Shown in pieces: positions 1 through 14,600 of a DNA stretch of 64,000 nt (position 1 is its first letter; each line of letters begins with the position of its first letter). The DNA lies in assembly GCA_029783825.1 (NCBI GenBank), contig JAREIK010002640.1, forward strand, positions 341,469 through 405,468, in the 5' to 3' direction. Both the position numbers and the translations under genes were made by a program. The notes beneath the pieces were generated by a model, which saw nothing but the letters and a program-made list of their open reading frames with translations, had not been told where the DNA came from and made no database searches. The stretch comes from Sapria himalayana (Eukaryota > Streptophyta > Magnoliopsida > Malpighiales > Rafflesiaceae).

Positions 1-3000
1 AGAAAGACAGACAGATAGAAAATCATATTTAAACGTAGATAGATAGATAGATATATAGATAGAAAGATATATATATATATAGACAAATAGATAGACATAG
101 ATTTAGACAGAGAGATAAACAAAAACATAGACAGACAGATAAATAGACATAGAGACAAAAATAAATATAGATTGATTGACATATATATAAAAAAATAGAC
201 AAACAGACAAATATACTAACAGATAGAAAAACATATATACACATACACATTGATGAATAGAAAGATAGTAAGATAGATAAATACTTAGATATATTGATAG
301 ACATATTGACAGATTAATCGACGGACATATAGATAGACATATAATTCATAAAACATCACAAATAGATAGACAGATAGACATACAGATATACATACTAGTA
401 GAAAGACAGATAGATAGACAAATAGATAGGCAGATAGATAAATAGATAAATAAATAGACAAAAAGATAGAGACATAGATTGACATACACATAGATAGACA
501 GGTAGATAGTGAGTTAGATATACAAACAGAAAGATAGACAGAAAGAAAAATAGATAAGTGGGCAGATAGGTAGATATATAGATTGATAGATAGATAGATA
601 TACAAATAGACAGATAAATAGATAGACAAATAGAAAAATAAATAGACAGACAGATAAACATATAGATAGATAGATAATTAGACACATAGATAAATAGACA
701 TATAGACATTTAGATATAATGATTTATAGACATTTATATGGATAGATAGATAGATAGATAATAATACAATTAGATAGATAGATAGACAACCAGATAGTCA
801 ACCAAGTAGATATATAGATAGATAGATAAATAGATAGATTGATTGATAAATAGATAGATGAACAGATTGAGAGACAGATAGATTGAAAGAAAGATAGACA
901 TATATGTAAATCAAATAGATAGACTGATGGATAGATAGATAGGAGAACAAATAGACAGAGAGATAGATAGATAGATAGACATATTAAAAAATATATATAT
1001 ATATATATAGACAAACATATAGACATATAGATAGATAGATAGACATTAAAGATATATATAGTCAGATAGATAGACAGATAGATAGATAGATATATTGACA
1101 AATAAATAGACACATAACAGATAGATAGATAGAGATATAGATAGATATATAGACAGAAGATAGACAGATAAACAAATTGACAGACAAATAGATAGACATA
1201 TAGACAAATAGATATATAAATAGATTAAGAGAAACATAGATAGATAGTGAAAATGACAGACAGATAGACAAATAGATAGATAGACAGATAGACAGACTGA
1301 TAGACAAATAGATAGGTAGATAACTATATTGATTTATTGATTGACAGAAATATAGATAAATAGATACAAGACATTTAGACAGAAAGATATATAGGTATAT
1401 TTACAAACAGATAGACAGACAAATATATAAATAGATAGATAGATAGATAGATAGATAAAGAGATAGATTAAGAGACATATATACACATAGACAACTAGAT
1501 AGATAGATAGGAAGATTAATAAAAATATAGATAAAAAAGATAGATAGACAAACAGTAGATAGATAAATTAATTGATAGATTGATTAATAAATTGACAGAC
1601 AGACAGATAGATAGATAGATAGAAAGACTAATAAACAAACCAATAAATAGACAAATAGATAGACATATAGACAAATAGATAGACAGACAAATAGATAGAC
1701 ATATAGACAAATATAAAGACACACATATATACAAACACAAAGACAGATACATAGCCAAACCAGATAGATAGACAAATATATAGATAGTAAATAGAGAGAT
1801 AGACAAATAGGTATATAGATAGATAGATAAATAGATAAACAAAAAGATAGATAGGCAGATTGAAAAACAGATAGAAAAATAAATAGACAGACAAAAAGAT
1901 ACAGAGATAGACCGAGAATTAGTTAGAAGATATAAAGACATATAGATAAATAGATGGATAAATAAATAAACATATAGATAGATAGGCAGATTGATAGACA
2001 GATTAACGGATAAATAAACACACAAATAGATTTATCGATAAACAGACATATTGACAATCAGATACACAGACATATAGACTAACATATAGATTGATAGAAA
2101 GACCAATAGAAAGACTGATAGATTGATAGATAGACATATTGACCGACAGATAGAGAGATAGATAGAAAGATAAATAGTCATATAGATAGAATAATAGATA
2201 GACAGATATATAGAAATATAGAAAAACTGACAAATACACTAACATATAGATAAAGAAATAGACAGATTGACAAATAGATAGATATACATATATACCGACA
2301 GACAGAAAGACAGATTGATAGACTGACAAATAGACAGACAGATATATATATATATAGATAGATAGATCAACAAATAGACAGCCAGATAGATAGGTAGACA
2401 GACAGACAGATAGATTATTAGATAGATAGACAGACAGATATACATAAAAATTTAAAAAAAATATAGATATACATATAGAAAATTAGATAGATAGACAAAC
2501 AGATGCATAGATAGATAGATAAAAAATAGACTGACAAATATACACACAGATAGAAAAATAGATAAACTAACAAATAGGCAGATATATAGGTAGACAAATA
2601 GATAGAAAAATCAAAAGATAAATAGATAGATAGATAAATAGACAGACAGATAGTTAGTTAGATAAATAGACAGATAGATAGACATACAGATAGACAAATA
2701 GATAGAAAGCATGATAGACAAAAAAATAGTTAGATATATAGACAGATAGAAAAACAAAGATATAGAAAGATAGATATATAGACAGATAGACAGACGGATA
2801 GAAAGATATATATAGAGACAGACAGTCAGATATATACACATATAGATAGATAAATAGATATAAAGATAAATAAACAGATAGATAGATATATAGATTAACA
2901 AACAGACAGACATATAGATAGAGAGATGGACAAATAGATAGATATACAGATAGATAGATAGATTGATTGATTGACATATAAATAGACAGACAAATAGATA

Positions 3001-4428
3001 GATAGAAAGACAAATAGATAGATCAACAAATAGATAGATAGATTGACAGAAAAATAGAAGAATAGATAGGCATACAGATAGATAGACTAATAGATAGATA
3101 AATTGACAGACAGATAGATAGATAGACAGACAGACAGATAGATAGATAGACATATCGTTAGACAGACCGATGCATAAAATTATAGACGAACAAATAGATA
3201 GAAAGATAAACAAATAGATAGACAGACAAAAAAACAAAAAGATAGACAAACATATAGACAGTTATTAGACAGACAAATATGTGAGACAGATAGACATACA
3301 AATAAAGATATAGATAGACTAACAGATATATAGATAGAAAGTCAGACAGATAGACAGATAGTTGGATAGATTGACAGATAGATAGACAGATTTATAGACA
3401 GACATATAGACAAATAGATAAATAGATTGATAGAAAAATAGATAGACACATTAATAGACAAACAGATAGATAGACAGCTAGTCAGACAGACAAATAGACA
3501 AATTAGCTTATAGATATGTAGATAGGTAGAAAGACATTTAGATAGACAGATAGACAAATCGATAGAAAGATATATAGATAGACAGATAGAAAGACTAATA
3601 GATAGATAAATAGAAAGATAAATAGATAGATAGATAGACAAACAAAAAAGATAGACAGATAGACAGACAAATTGATAGAAATATAGATAGATAGGAAAAT
3701 ATACAAGCATATAAAAAAATAGATAGACAGATAGATAATAATTCTAATAGGCAGAGAGAGTGATATATAGTTAGATAGATAGTTAGATGGACAGATAGAC
3801 AAACATATAGACATAAAGATAGACAAACACATTAACATACATATAGATAGATAGATAGACACCATATAGACACACAGATAGGTGAGACAAAATGAAAAAG
3901 AGATAATGAGATAGACAGAGAGTTATACCAATAGATAGATAGATTGATAGATGGATAGATAGATAGAGAGATAGACAGAAAGATAGAAAGATAGATAGAC
4001 AAATAGATAGATAGATAGAAATATTAATACATAGACAAATAAACAAATAAACTTACAGATAAAAAGATAGATAGACATACATATAGACAAACATATAGAC
4101 AAAAAGATGGACATATACATAAATAGAGAATCAGACAGATGGATTGATTGATTGATTGATTGATTGAGACATAGAGAAAGAGATGGAGAGACAATTAGAT
4201 AGATAGATATATAGATAGATTGGTTAGACAAATAGGTAGGCAGATATATAGATAGACAGACAGATAGATAGACAAATAGATAGATAAAGAGATAGACAAA
4301 CATACATACATACACAAGAAAGAAAGATAGATAGATAGAAGGACAAATTCATAGACAGATAGATAGGCATATAGATAGTTTGACAAATTGATAGACAGAT
4401 ATCAAACATATAGATCGACAGATAGATA

Positions 4429-4505
4429 GACAAATTGAAAAACAGACAGAGATAGATAAATAGATAGACAAATTGAAAAACAGACAGAGATAGATAAATA
4501 GATAG
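4429..4505 (+). repeat. 38-bp tandem duplication within the GATA array
   Basis: A 38-bp segment beginning GACAAATTGAAAAACAGACA is present twice head to tail, at about 4429 and 4467. The two copies agree over words that are rare elsewhere in the array, so this is a recent local duplication and not chance similarity of simple sequence. Confidence 0.8.
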
Positions 4506-4529
4506 ATAGATAGACCGACAAATTAATAG

Positions 4530-4560
<31 letters not shown>

Positions 4561-4634
4561 AATAGATAGACAGATAGACAAACTAATAGACAGAGAGAGA
4601 AATAGACAGATAGATATATAGATAGATAGATAGA

Positions 4635-5166
4635 TAAATTGATAAATACACAGACAGATATACAAATAGATATACAGACAAATAGACAAATATATAGACA
4701 TACAAATAGATATATAGCCAGACTGACCGATAGAAAGGTAGATATATAGATAGATTGACAAATAGTCAAACATATGGACAAATAGTTAGCAAGACATATA
4801 GATATACAGATAGATAAACATATTGACATATTTACTTACAAATATACAGACATATAGACAGATATAGCCAGACATATAGACAGACAAATAGATAGATAGA
4901 TAAATTGATAAATACACAGACAAATAGACAAATAGATAGAAAGAAAAATAGACAAATAGACAGACATATAGATAGATATATAGACAGAGTGACCGATAGA
5001 TAGGCAGATATATAGACAAATTGACAAATAGTCAAACATATAGACAAATAGATAGCTAGATATATAAATATATAGATAGACAAACATATTGACATATATA
5101 CTTACAGATATACAGACATATAGATAGATATAGAATGACATATAGACAGACAAATATATAGATAGA
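4635..5166 (+). repeat. 266-bp higher-order tandem duplication in the GATA array
   Basis: Two diverged copies lie at about 4635-4900 and 4901-5166. Three independent rare-word landmarks recur at exactly 266 bp: TAAATTGATAAATACACAGA at 4635 and 4901, TGACCGATAGA around 4724 and 4990, and CTTACA.ATATACAGAC at 4835 and 5101. The constant spacing with point differences between copies shows an older segmental tandem duplication laid over the 4-bp repeat. Confidence 0.85.
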
Positions 5167-8100
5167 TACATAGACACAATGATAGATAGAAAGATAGACA
5201 AATATATAGATTTATAGATATATAGATAAATAGACAGATAGATAGATAGATAGACAGATATATAGATACCCATATAGATAGATAGATATACAGACATATA
5301 GAAATATAGAGTTATAGATATACATATAGATAGACAGACATATAGATAGACAAATAGACAGAATGATATACAGACACATAGATAAATATATAGATAGACA
5401 AATAGACATTCAGATAGTTAGTCACTTAGATAGTTAGATAAATAGATAGATACTTAGACAAATATATATACAAAAAAGTGAGACAAATAGGCAGAGAGAT
5501 AGATAGACTGACAAATAGACAAAAAGATAAATAGATAGATATATTGATTGATAGAAAGATATACAGATAGATAGATAGGTAGATAGATAGAGAGATAGAC
5601 AGACAGATAGATAGATAGATAGATAGATAAAAAGATAAATATTTAGATAGATAGATTGACAGATATACATATATATAGATAGACAGGTATACCGATAAAT
5701 AGAAAAATAGACGAATAGATAGATAGACAAATATATAGACAGATAGATAGACAGAAAGACATATAGATAAATCGATAGATAAACAAATTGATAGACATAT
5801 AGTTAGTTAGATAGATAAACTAATTGATATAAATATCCACAGACAGATATACAGTCGATAGTTAGATAGTAGAAACACAAATAAATAGACACATAGATAG
5901 ATAGATAGACAAGAAAATAGATAGACATGTTTATAAACATATAGATAGACAGATAAACAGAAAGATAGACAAGCAAATTGATAGACAGATTTATAAACAT
6001 ATAGATAGACCAAAATAAAAATAGATTGAAAGGTAGACAGATAGATAGATAGACCAATACATAGACAGATAGAACGATAGACATAAAGACAGAAAGATAA
6101 AGATAAAGATTTACTAATAGATAGTTAGAAGATAGATAGTCAGATAGACAGATATATAAAGAGATTGATAGAAATATCGATAAATAGACATAAAGTAAAT
6201 ATATAGAAAGATAGATATATATACAAATAGATAGACATTTAGATATATAGAAACACATACATATAGATAATCATATAGATAGACAAATAGTAGGAAACAT
6301 AGAAACATAGATCGACAGAAAGACAGACTGATAGATAATTAGATAGATATATATAAATATAGATAGATGGATAGACAGTCAGATGGACAAAAAAATAGAC
6401 AGAGAGATAGACAGACAGATTGATAGAACTATAGATAAATAAAAGACTAATAGAAAGCTAGATATATAGATAGACAGATATATAGACAGATACAAAGACA
6501 GACAGATAGACTAATAGATAGACAGATATAGAGTTATATAGACAGACAGATAGACAGACAAAAAGATAGACAAAATTGATAGATAGATAGACATGGAGAT
6601 AGACTAATAGAAAGATAAACAAAGATATAGACTAATAGAAAGATAGATAGGTAGATGGATAGGTAGATAGATAGCTAGACAACTAGACATATAGATAGAT
6701 AGATAGATAGAAAGATAGATAGTTAGAAAGAAATATTGATACATAGTTAAATAGTCAGATTAACAGGCAGATAGACAGATCGAAAAAAAGATAAATAGAG
6801 AGAAAAATAAACATACAAATAGACATAAAGATAGACTGATAGATAGATAGATAGCCAGATAGTTAAATAGATAGACAGATAAACAGTTAATAGACAAACA
6901 AATAAACATACAGATACATAGACTGATAGATCGACATATAGACATATTAACATATAGACATGAACATAGACATATATTTAGAAAGATAGATAGACAGACA
7001 TATAGACAAACATATATGCATGTAGATAGATAGATAAATAGAAAGACAAGTAGATAGAAAAAAAGACAGATGCATAGACAATTAGATATACAAACTGATA
7101 AACAAATAAATAGACAACCAAATAAATAGACAAACAAATAGAAAAACTTATAGTTAGAATGATAGATACACATATAGACAAACAGATAGATAGATTAACA
7201 GACAGATAGATAGATAGATAGATAGACAAATAGATAGACAAATAGACAGACCAATAGTTAGTTAGTTAGTTAGATAGATAGACAGACATACAAACAGACA
7301 GATAGATAGACATATATATAGACAACCGCATAGACAGACAGATAGATAAAATGATAGACTAGCGTATAGATACACAAGTAGATACATAGATAAGAAGAAA
7401 GACAGATTGACAGGTAGATAAACAATTAGATAGGTAGTTATAAATTTGATATATATATATATATATAGAAAGATAGATCGACACACAGATAGATAGACAG
7501 AAAACAAACAGATACACAGATAGATAGACAAAAAATTAGAAAAATAGACAGACTAATAGAAACAAAATAGACAGATAGATACGTTGATAGATAGACAGAT
7601 AGACAAACGGATAGATAGACAAACAAATATACAAAAAATAGATAGATATATATATAGTCAGATATATAGACATATATATAGATAGACAGATAGACAGAAA
7701 AATGTATATACATATAGATAGACTGATGGATAGATGGACAAAGATATAGATAGATAGATAGATAGAATCATATATATATAGATAGATATATAGTTAGATA
7801 GACATATAGATAAATAGATAGAAAGATAGACAAATAGATGGACAGAAATATAGACAGATATATAGACAAATAGATAGAGAGGCATATATATAAACAGAAA
7901 GACATAGATATAGATAGACATATAGTTAGATAAATGGATAGCTAGATAGTCAAATAGATAGACAGAGAGATATACAGACAGAAATATAGATAGATAGATA
8001 GACATACAAATAGATAGACAGATATTTAGACTAATAGATAGACTAATAGATAGATTGATAGATAGAAAGATAGACAAATAGATAGTTAGATATAGTGAAA

Positions 8101-8682
8101 AATAGATAGATAAACAGATAATCGGATAAATAGACAGATAAAAAAATAGATAGACAGATGGACAAATAGATAGATAGATAGATAGATAGATAGATTGATT
8201 GATTGATAGATAGAAAAATTGATAAATAGATAGACAAATAGATAGATAGAAAGATATATAGATAGACAGAAAGAAATATAGACAAACAGATAGACAGATA
8301 GATAGACAGATCGATAGATACACAAATTGATAGACAAAAAGATAGATAGATTGATTGATGGACTAATAGATAAAGAGATAGATAATGTAATGCCCCATAA
8401 ATATCCTAAATTTTTTTTTATAATTTTATTATATATTCAGGTATAAATTGAGTCAAACATTGGTATTTCTGCAAATTGTTAAATGAATATTAATTGTTAT
8501 TTGATAAGAGATTTAAAAGATTAAACCCGAAAATTTACCCAAGTGTAAAGGGAAAAAGTGAAAACTTATAAAATCAGGACCTAAAGGTCATTTGTTAATA
8601 TGTTTATGTGTCTAAGAGTGAATATGAGAAAATTTGAAGTACAAATAAAAAGATCTATGGGCTATATAGCATTTTTTGGATA

Positions 8683-8825
8683 ACTTAAATCCAAATGGGC
8701 TTTGTAGGCTAACAAGGCATTATATGAGAAGTTTGATTTAAAGACCAAAATTAAGAGACTTAAGTCCAAATGAGCTTTGTAGGAAGGCCTTATATGAGGA
8801 ATTTGATTTAAAGACCAAAATTTAG
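8683..8825. repeat. Tandem duplication (about 75 bp) inside the solo LTR
   Basis: The segment starting ACTTAAATCCAAATGGGCTT at 8683 recurs at 8758 as ACTTAAGTCCAAATGAGCTT. Both copies run through a shared GTTTGATTTAAAGACCAAAA-like end (the second begins ATTTGATT). The second copy lacks a few bases in the middle. Confidence 0.85.
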
Positions 8826-10273
8826 TCTAAAAGCTCATTAGATCAAAAAAAAACGTGTTTGGGAGAGAAGAGAGGAGCAAAGAGAGGAAGCTAGGGTTTT
8901 GTAGAAGAAATCAAGAGATTTGTGCAAGAACTTACAAGGTTGTTCAAGGAGAAGGCTAGGCCAAGGGTTTCTAAGTGATTCAAGGTATGTGAATAAACTC
9001 TAGAATTTATTTTTTATGATGATTGAGTTCGAAAAACTCTAAATCATCCATGGGAATTGCTTGTGATTGGTTTAGGATGATATTAGGATGTTATTAAGAG
9101 TGATTGACATGATTTATTTTAAATTTTGATGTGTTTTGGAAGAAAATCACGAATAGGGAATTTATGGTATTTTAAAGGAGATGCTGTCAAAATTTTCCAA
9201 AACCCATGTTTTTGTTTTGGTCATAACTTAGTCATTTCTTATCCTAATTGAGTGATTCAAATTTCTAGGTAAACTAGACTTCTAGGATAATAATTTACTT
9301 TAAGGAATGGTATACAATTTATAATACCAAAGTGTCCATAAATTTTTCAAAAGGGGAGCTATGTGCAAGAAAGAAAAAAAAATCTGCTTCCTGTTTTGAA
9401 AATTAGAGTAGTCTGAATATAAAATTCCATAACTTGAGTTTTTGGGATCTAAATTGGATGATTCCAATTAGAGGAGAAACCTTAGAACCATATCTTCAAA
9501 TGAGTAGAAGGGACCATTACCAATTTATGGAGCTAAGATCCCTGAAATTGAGAAAAACAGTATGTAACCGAGTGAATTGGGCATACCGACCAGTGTGGCA
9601 TAAAAATGCCATAACTTGTGTTTGGGTGATCCAAATTAGATGATTCAAATTCCTACTACAAATAGACTAATAGAGCTAAAATTTTTGTGATGGATGTATA
9701 AGCTAAATATGATTCAATTGTCCCCAAAAAAATTTGGCAAGTGAAGGTGTATTGGGTAGACAACCCTAACCAAAAATCCTAGAATGCACAAATGATTTTT
9801 CTTTGGTTATTCATTGATTGTGAAATATGTGCTATGGATTAGGAATAACAGGGAGGAAAGTCCAAGTTGAGGTCGAGATTCGAAGAACGGGAATTAAAGG
9901 ATGATAATCTTTTTGGGTTTGTTCTATCTACTTCCATTCATTGTTTAAAGTTTTTGAATGTTTGTTCTACCTTTTCTTATTCTCGTTTCAATATTTGAAA
10001 TACTTGTTCTAAATGAATAATAAAGGCATATTGAATGGTTTTAAATGATTTGAAGAAATTGATTGTAAAATGTTTGCATATGAAAATTTCATGACTTTTA
10101 AAAGTGAACTATTTATACAAATGTACAAATTGTATTGTACTTTGTTATAAAAGATTTTAACGCCCTTAATAGAATATTAACCGTTTGGTTCATATTAAGG
10201 ATAGATTAGTATACCAATAGGAGTCAAAATAGCAGTACTGTGAATGATTTTATTGATATGTCACTCCGATCAG

Positions 10274-10396
10274 TAGCCCAGTGGGACCGTATCGGTAGTG
10301 TTCACTATTTGATTATTATAACCAGTTAGTAGCCCAGCGGGACAGTACTGTGTTATAAAACCATTTTTATACCGGCTTGCATCCCAGCAGGACCGT
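10274..10396. repeat. Three GC-richer modules in the solo LTR
   Basis: Three related modules, TAGCCCAGTGGGACCGT at 10274, TAGCCCAGCGGGACAGT at 10330 and CATCCCAGCAGGACCGT near 10380, are spaced 50-56 bp apart in an otherwise AT-rich LTR. Repeated modules of this kind in LTRs can be promoter or enhancer units, but no function is shown here. Confidence 0.75.
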
Positions 10397-10447
10397 GCCG
10401 GTGACTCTGATATCCGGTATAACGAAGACAAAGGTTAAATTCATTAA

Positions 10448-10501
10448 GGGCATAATTGAACTGATGGGCATAATTGAACTGATGGGCATAATTGAACTGA
10501 T
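10448..10501. repeat. 18-bp minisatellite, three copies, in the solo LTR
   Basis: The unit GGGCATAATTGAACTGAT occurs three times head to tail without a break (10448, 10466, 10484), followed by degraded copies such as GGCATTACTGGATTGAAT. Confidence 0.93.
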
Positions 10502-11168
10502 TGGCATTACTGGATTGAATTGAATTGCAAAAATGAATTGAATTGCATAATTGAATTAAATTTGTGAGTATATTTGAATTGATTTGAAATTGTGAAATAT
10601 TGGAATTGAAAAGAGCATTATAAAATGCATGATTTGATTAATGTATGATTTATTGAATATGAAAGTGTATTTTGGGATGATCAATGAATTGTAACTGATT
10701 GTATATATAACAAGTATATGTATTGTATTTACATTAATTATCCATGAAGGTTTGAAAGTATTGAATTGCTAAATTGCATGATTTGTTTTAACTGAAACTG
10801 AAGAATGGATTTGTATAGAACCACTAAGCATGAAAATGCTTAGCGTATTGTTTTACCAATGCGTAGGTATCGAGTGATAGACAGTGTAAGGGGGAAGAGG
10901 CAAGATCGAGAAGCACAGAGTCAGTGAGAAAGAATTGAGGAGTATGCTCCATCATATGCATTAATTTCATTTTAAGCATGACTTTATTTTGTATTTTAAA
11001 AATAGTAAATTACAAAAAAAATGTTGTGTAATATTTTGAAATTCATGGTATGCTATTTTGTAAGTGATTTGTTTAAATGTTTATGGGCCTACCGTAGCGA
11101 ACGAAAAAAAAAAGCTTCCGCATATTTGAAATGGTTTGAATGAAATGTGTTTGAAAATGGGTGTTACA

Positions 11169-11371
11169 GATAAATAGATAGATAGACAGACAGATCGACA
11201 AAAAGATAAACGGTCAGATAGAAATACTAATAAATAGATAAATAGATAGATAAATAGAGATATAAATAGACGTATAGATAGATAGATTAACAGATTGATA
11301 GATACAAAGATAAACAGTCAGATAAATATATAGTTAGACAGATAGATATATAGTTAGACAGATAGATATAC

Positions 11372-11402
<31 letters not shown>

Positions 11403-11601
11403 CAGACAGATAGATAGACAAGTTGATTGAGTGATAGATAGTTATATAGTAAATATATAGTTAGTCATATAGATAGACAGATGGATATACAGACAGAAAG
11501 ATTGATAGCAATAAAGATAGACAGATAGACTGACAGATAGATAGATAGATAGATATATACATATATAGAATAATAGATTGATAGATTGATATATATATAT
11601 A

Positions 11602-11632
<31 letters not shown>

Positions 11633-14600
11633 CTAGATATACTACTAGATAGACAGATAGACAAAAAGATAGATAGTCAAATAAAAATACTAATAGAAAG
11701 ATACATAGATAGAAAAATAGATAGTTAGACATATAGATAGACATATAGATAGATATAAAGATAACAGATAGATTGATAGATACAAAGATATATAGAGAGA
11801 TAGATAGATAGGTAGATAGATAAATAGATACACAAATAAATAGACAAAAAGATATAAAGATAAATAAAGAAATAGACAAAAAGATAGACAGACAGACAGA
11901 GATAAAAATATACAGATAAATAGATATGTAAATAAAGATACATACAGACAGATAGATAGATAGATACATAGATAGACAGACTAATAGAGAGACAAATAGA
12001 CATACAAATAGATAAAGTTATAAACATAGAGATAGACATACAGATAGACAAACAGATAAACGGACAATTAGATAGACAAATAGAGAGATAGATAGAAAGA
12101 CAAACAAACATATAAAAAAATAAATAGCCAGACAAAAAGAGAGACAAATAGATTTGCAAATTGATATACTATCAGATAGACAGATTGATAGACAAAAAGA
12201 TAGACATATAGATAAGCAAACATATAGTCATACATTTTGACCGACAGATAGAAAGACAAATAGAAAGATTAATAGACAAACTAATAGATAGGTAGATAAA
12301 CAGACAAATAGATTGAAAGATAAAGAAACACATAGACAAATAGATAGAAAGACAGATAGAAAGGTAGATAGATAGACGTATAGTCAGACATATAGGCATA
12401 CAAATAGACAGATAGATAGAAAGACAGGCAGATAAACAAATAAATAGATTGATAGACTGATAAACAGATAGATAGAAAGAAAGATACATAGATAAATAGA
12501 TAGATATATAGTCAAGCATATAAATATATAGATAGACAGACATATAGAAATACTAATAGACATGTAAATATTCAGATAGATAGATAGATAAACATATATA
12601 TAAATAACCAAATAGACTACTAGATAAACAAATAGATAGACAAATAGGTAGATAGACATGTTGACAGATAGATAAATAGATATATAGATAGATGGATCGA
12701 TAGATAGATATATAGACATATATATAGATAGATAGATAGACTGATAGAAAGACATATAGATAGACATATATATAGATATACACTTAGACAGTTAGATAGA
12801 TAGATAGACATATAGATAGAAGATTCACATATAGATTAATAGATTGATAAAAAAATAGATAGACAAATAGACCGATATATAGAAAGATAGATATAAAGAT
12901 AGACAGACATATAGACAGGTTGATAGACAGATAGATAGACAGATAGATAGATAAATAGATAGACAAACATATAAACATACTGATATATAGAAAGATAGAC
13001 AGACATATAGATGGATAGATAGACAGATAGATGGACAGATAAATAGATAGATATATAGATAGATAGATAGAATGACTGATACGAAGACAAAAAGACAAGT
13101 AGATAGATAGATAGACAGATAGATAGACAAATAAATGATAGATAGACAGGTGGATAGACTGATAGATAGATCTACAGACAGATAGATAGATATATGGACA
13201 ACTAAATAGACAAATATTTAGACAGACACATAGATAGACATATAGACAAATAGGTAGACAGACAGATAGACAAACTCATAGACAGATGGATAGATAAATA
13301 GATAGATTGACACATAGATAGACAAATAGATAGATAGATATATAAATAGACACATAGATATATAGATATACATATTTATAGATTGATAGATAGGTAGGTA
13401 GATAGATACACATATATATAGATAGATAAATATAAAAATTTAGAGACAAATAGATAGGCAAATAGACAGATAGATAAATAGATAGATAGACAGATAGATA
13501 GATAGATAGATAGGCAGACAGATAAACAGACAGATTGACAAATAGATAGACATACAGATAGACAAACAAATAGACAGACAAATAGATATATTGATAGATA
13601 GATCGATAGATAGACATTCAGATAGATAAAAAGATAGATGGATAAATAGATAGATATATAAACATGTAGATATACAAGTAGATAGACAAATTGATATATA
13701 GATAGTTCGACAGAGAGAATGATAGACATAAAGATAGATAGAGAGATAGAATGAAAGATAGAGAGACACATAGACATATAGATAGATAGATAGATACACA
13801 CATAGACAAATAGATATACAGTCAGATGGACAAATATATAGACAGACAATCAGATAGACAGATAAATAGATAGCCTTATAGACATACATATAGACAGACA
13901 AATAGATCGACAAATAGATAGATAGATAGATCGATAGATAGCCAATAGATAGACAAATAGATAGACAAATAGATAAACTGATAGATCAACAGACATATAA
14001 ATATAAAGATAGATAAACAAACACATATACATATAGACAGACAAGTAGACTAACAGATAGAAAGTCTAATAGATAGATAGATAGACAAACAGATAGACAG
14101 ATAGATAGAGATAATAAAAACAATTAGATAGATAGACAAATAGATATATAGATAAAAAGACAGACAAACATATAGATAGATAAATAGACAGATAAATAGA
14201 CACAAAATACAAATAGATAGATAGCTAGATAGACAGATAGAAATACAAACAAATAAACAGACACATAGATAAACACATAGATAGATAGATAGACGAAAAC
14301 ACTAATTGATAGATAGACATTAGTTAGACAGTTAGATAGATAGACAAATAGCAAGATAGACAGATTGACAAATAGATAGATTGATTGATTGATTGACATT
14401 TGACATATAGATAGAGAGACAAATAGATAGAAAGAAAAAAAGATAGATAGATAGACAAACAGATAGATTTTATAGATAGAGAGATAGATAGATAGATATA
14501 TAGAAAGATAGTCAAATAGACAAACATATAGATAGATAGCTAAACATACAAATAGATAGACAAATATACAAAAAAATATACTGACATTTAGATAGATAGA

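Larger units (their letters stand above)
1..8385 (+). repeat. Degenerate GATA/GACA tetranucleotide array, block 1
   Basis: The whole stretch is built from four-base words, mostly GATA and GACA, with frequent GATT, AATA, GAAA, CATA and TATA variants. Runs of perfect GATA are only a few units long. The 4-bp register slips often, so this is an old, mutated microsatellite rather than a fresh expansion. The complementary strand has long stop-free frames because TATC and TGTC words contain no stop in any frame; these encode only Tyr/Leu/Ser/Ile/Val/Cys periodic peptides and are not genes. A GATT run lies at about 4141-4167. Secondary tandem duplications inside the block (4429-4505 and 4635-5166) are listed separately. 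The array runs off the left edge of the window. Confidence 0.97.
8386..11168. mobile_element. Solo LTR of a Gypsy-like (chromovirus-type) retrotransposon
   Basis: A 2783-bp non-array insertion begins TGTAATGCCCC and ends GGGTGTTACA, so it has the TG...CA ends and short imperfect inverted termini of an LTR. It is flanked by a perfect 5-bp duplication, GATAA, at 8381-8385 and 11169-11173. The length, the TGTAA.(G/A)CCC edge and an AGAGAGGAAGCTAGGGTTTT segment near 8879 fit the long LTRs of plant Tekay/Del-type chromoviruses; the clade is inference. There is no primer-binding site, polypurine tract or gag-pol, so this is what remains after recombination between two LTRs. The strand cannot be fixed without the internal region. 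GATAA is also a common array word, so the duplication alone would be weak; the matching LTR ends carry the call. Confidence 0.88.

Noticed and set aside
9434..9643. 69-codon frame inside the solo LTR
   Set aside because: It lies in the non-coding LTR, has no family resemblance, and is about what chance allows.
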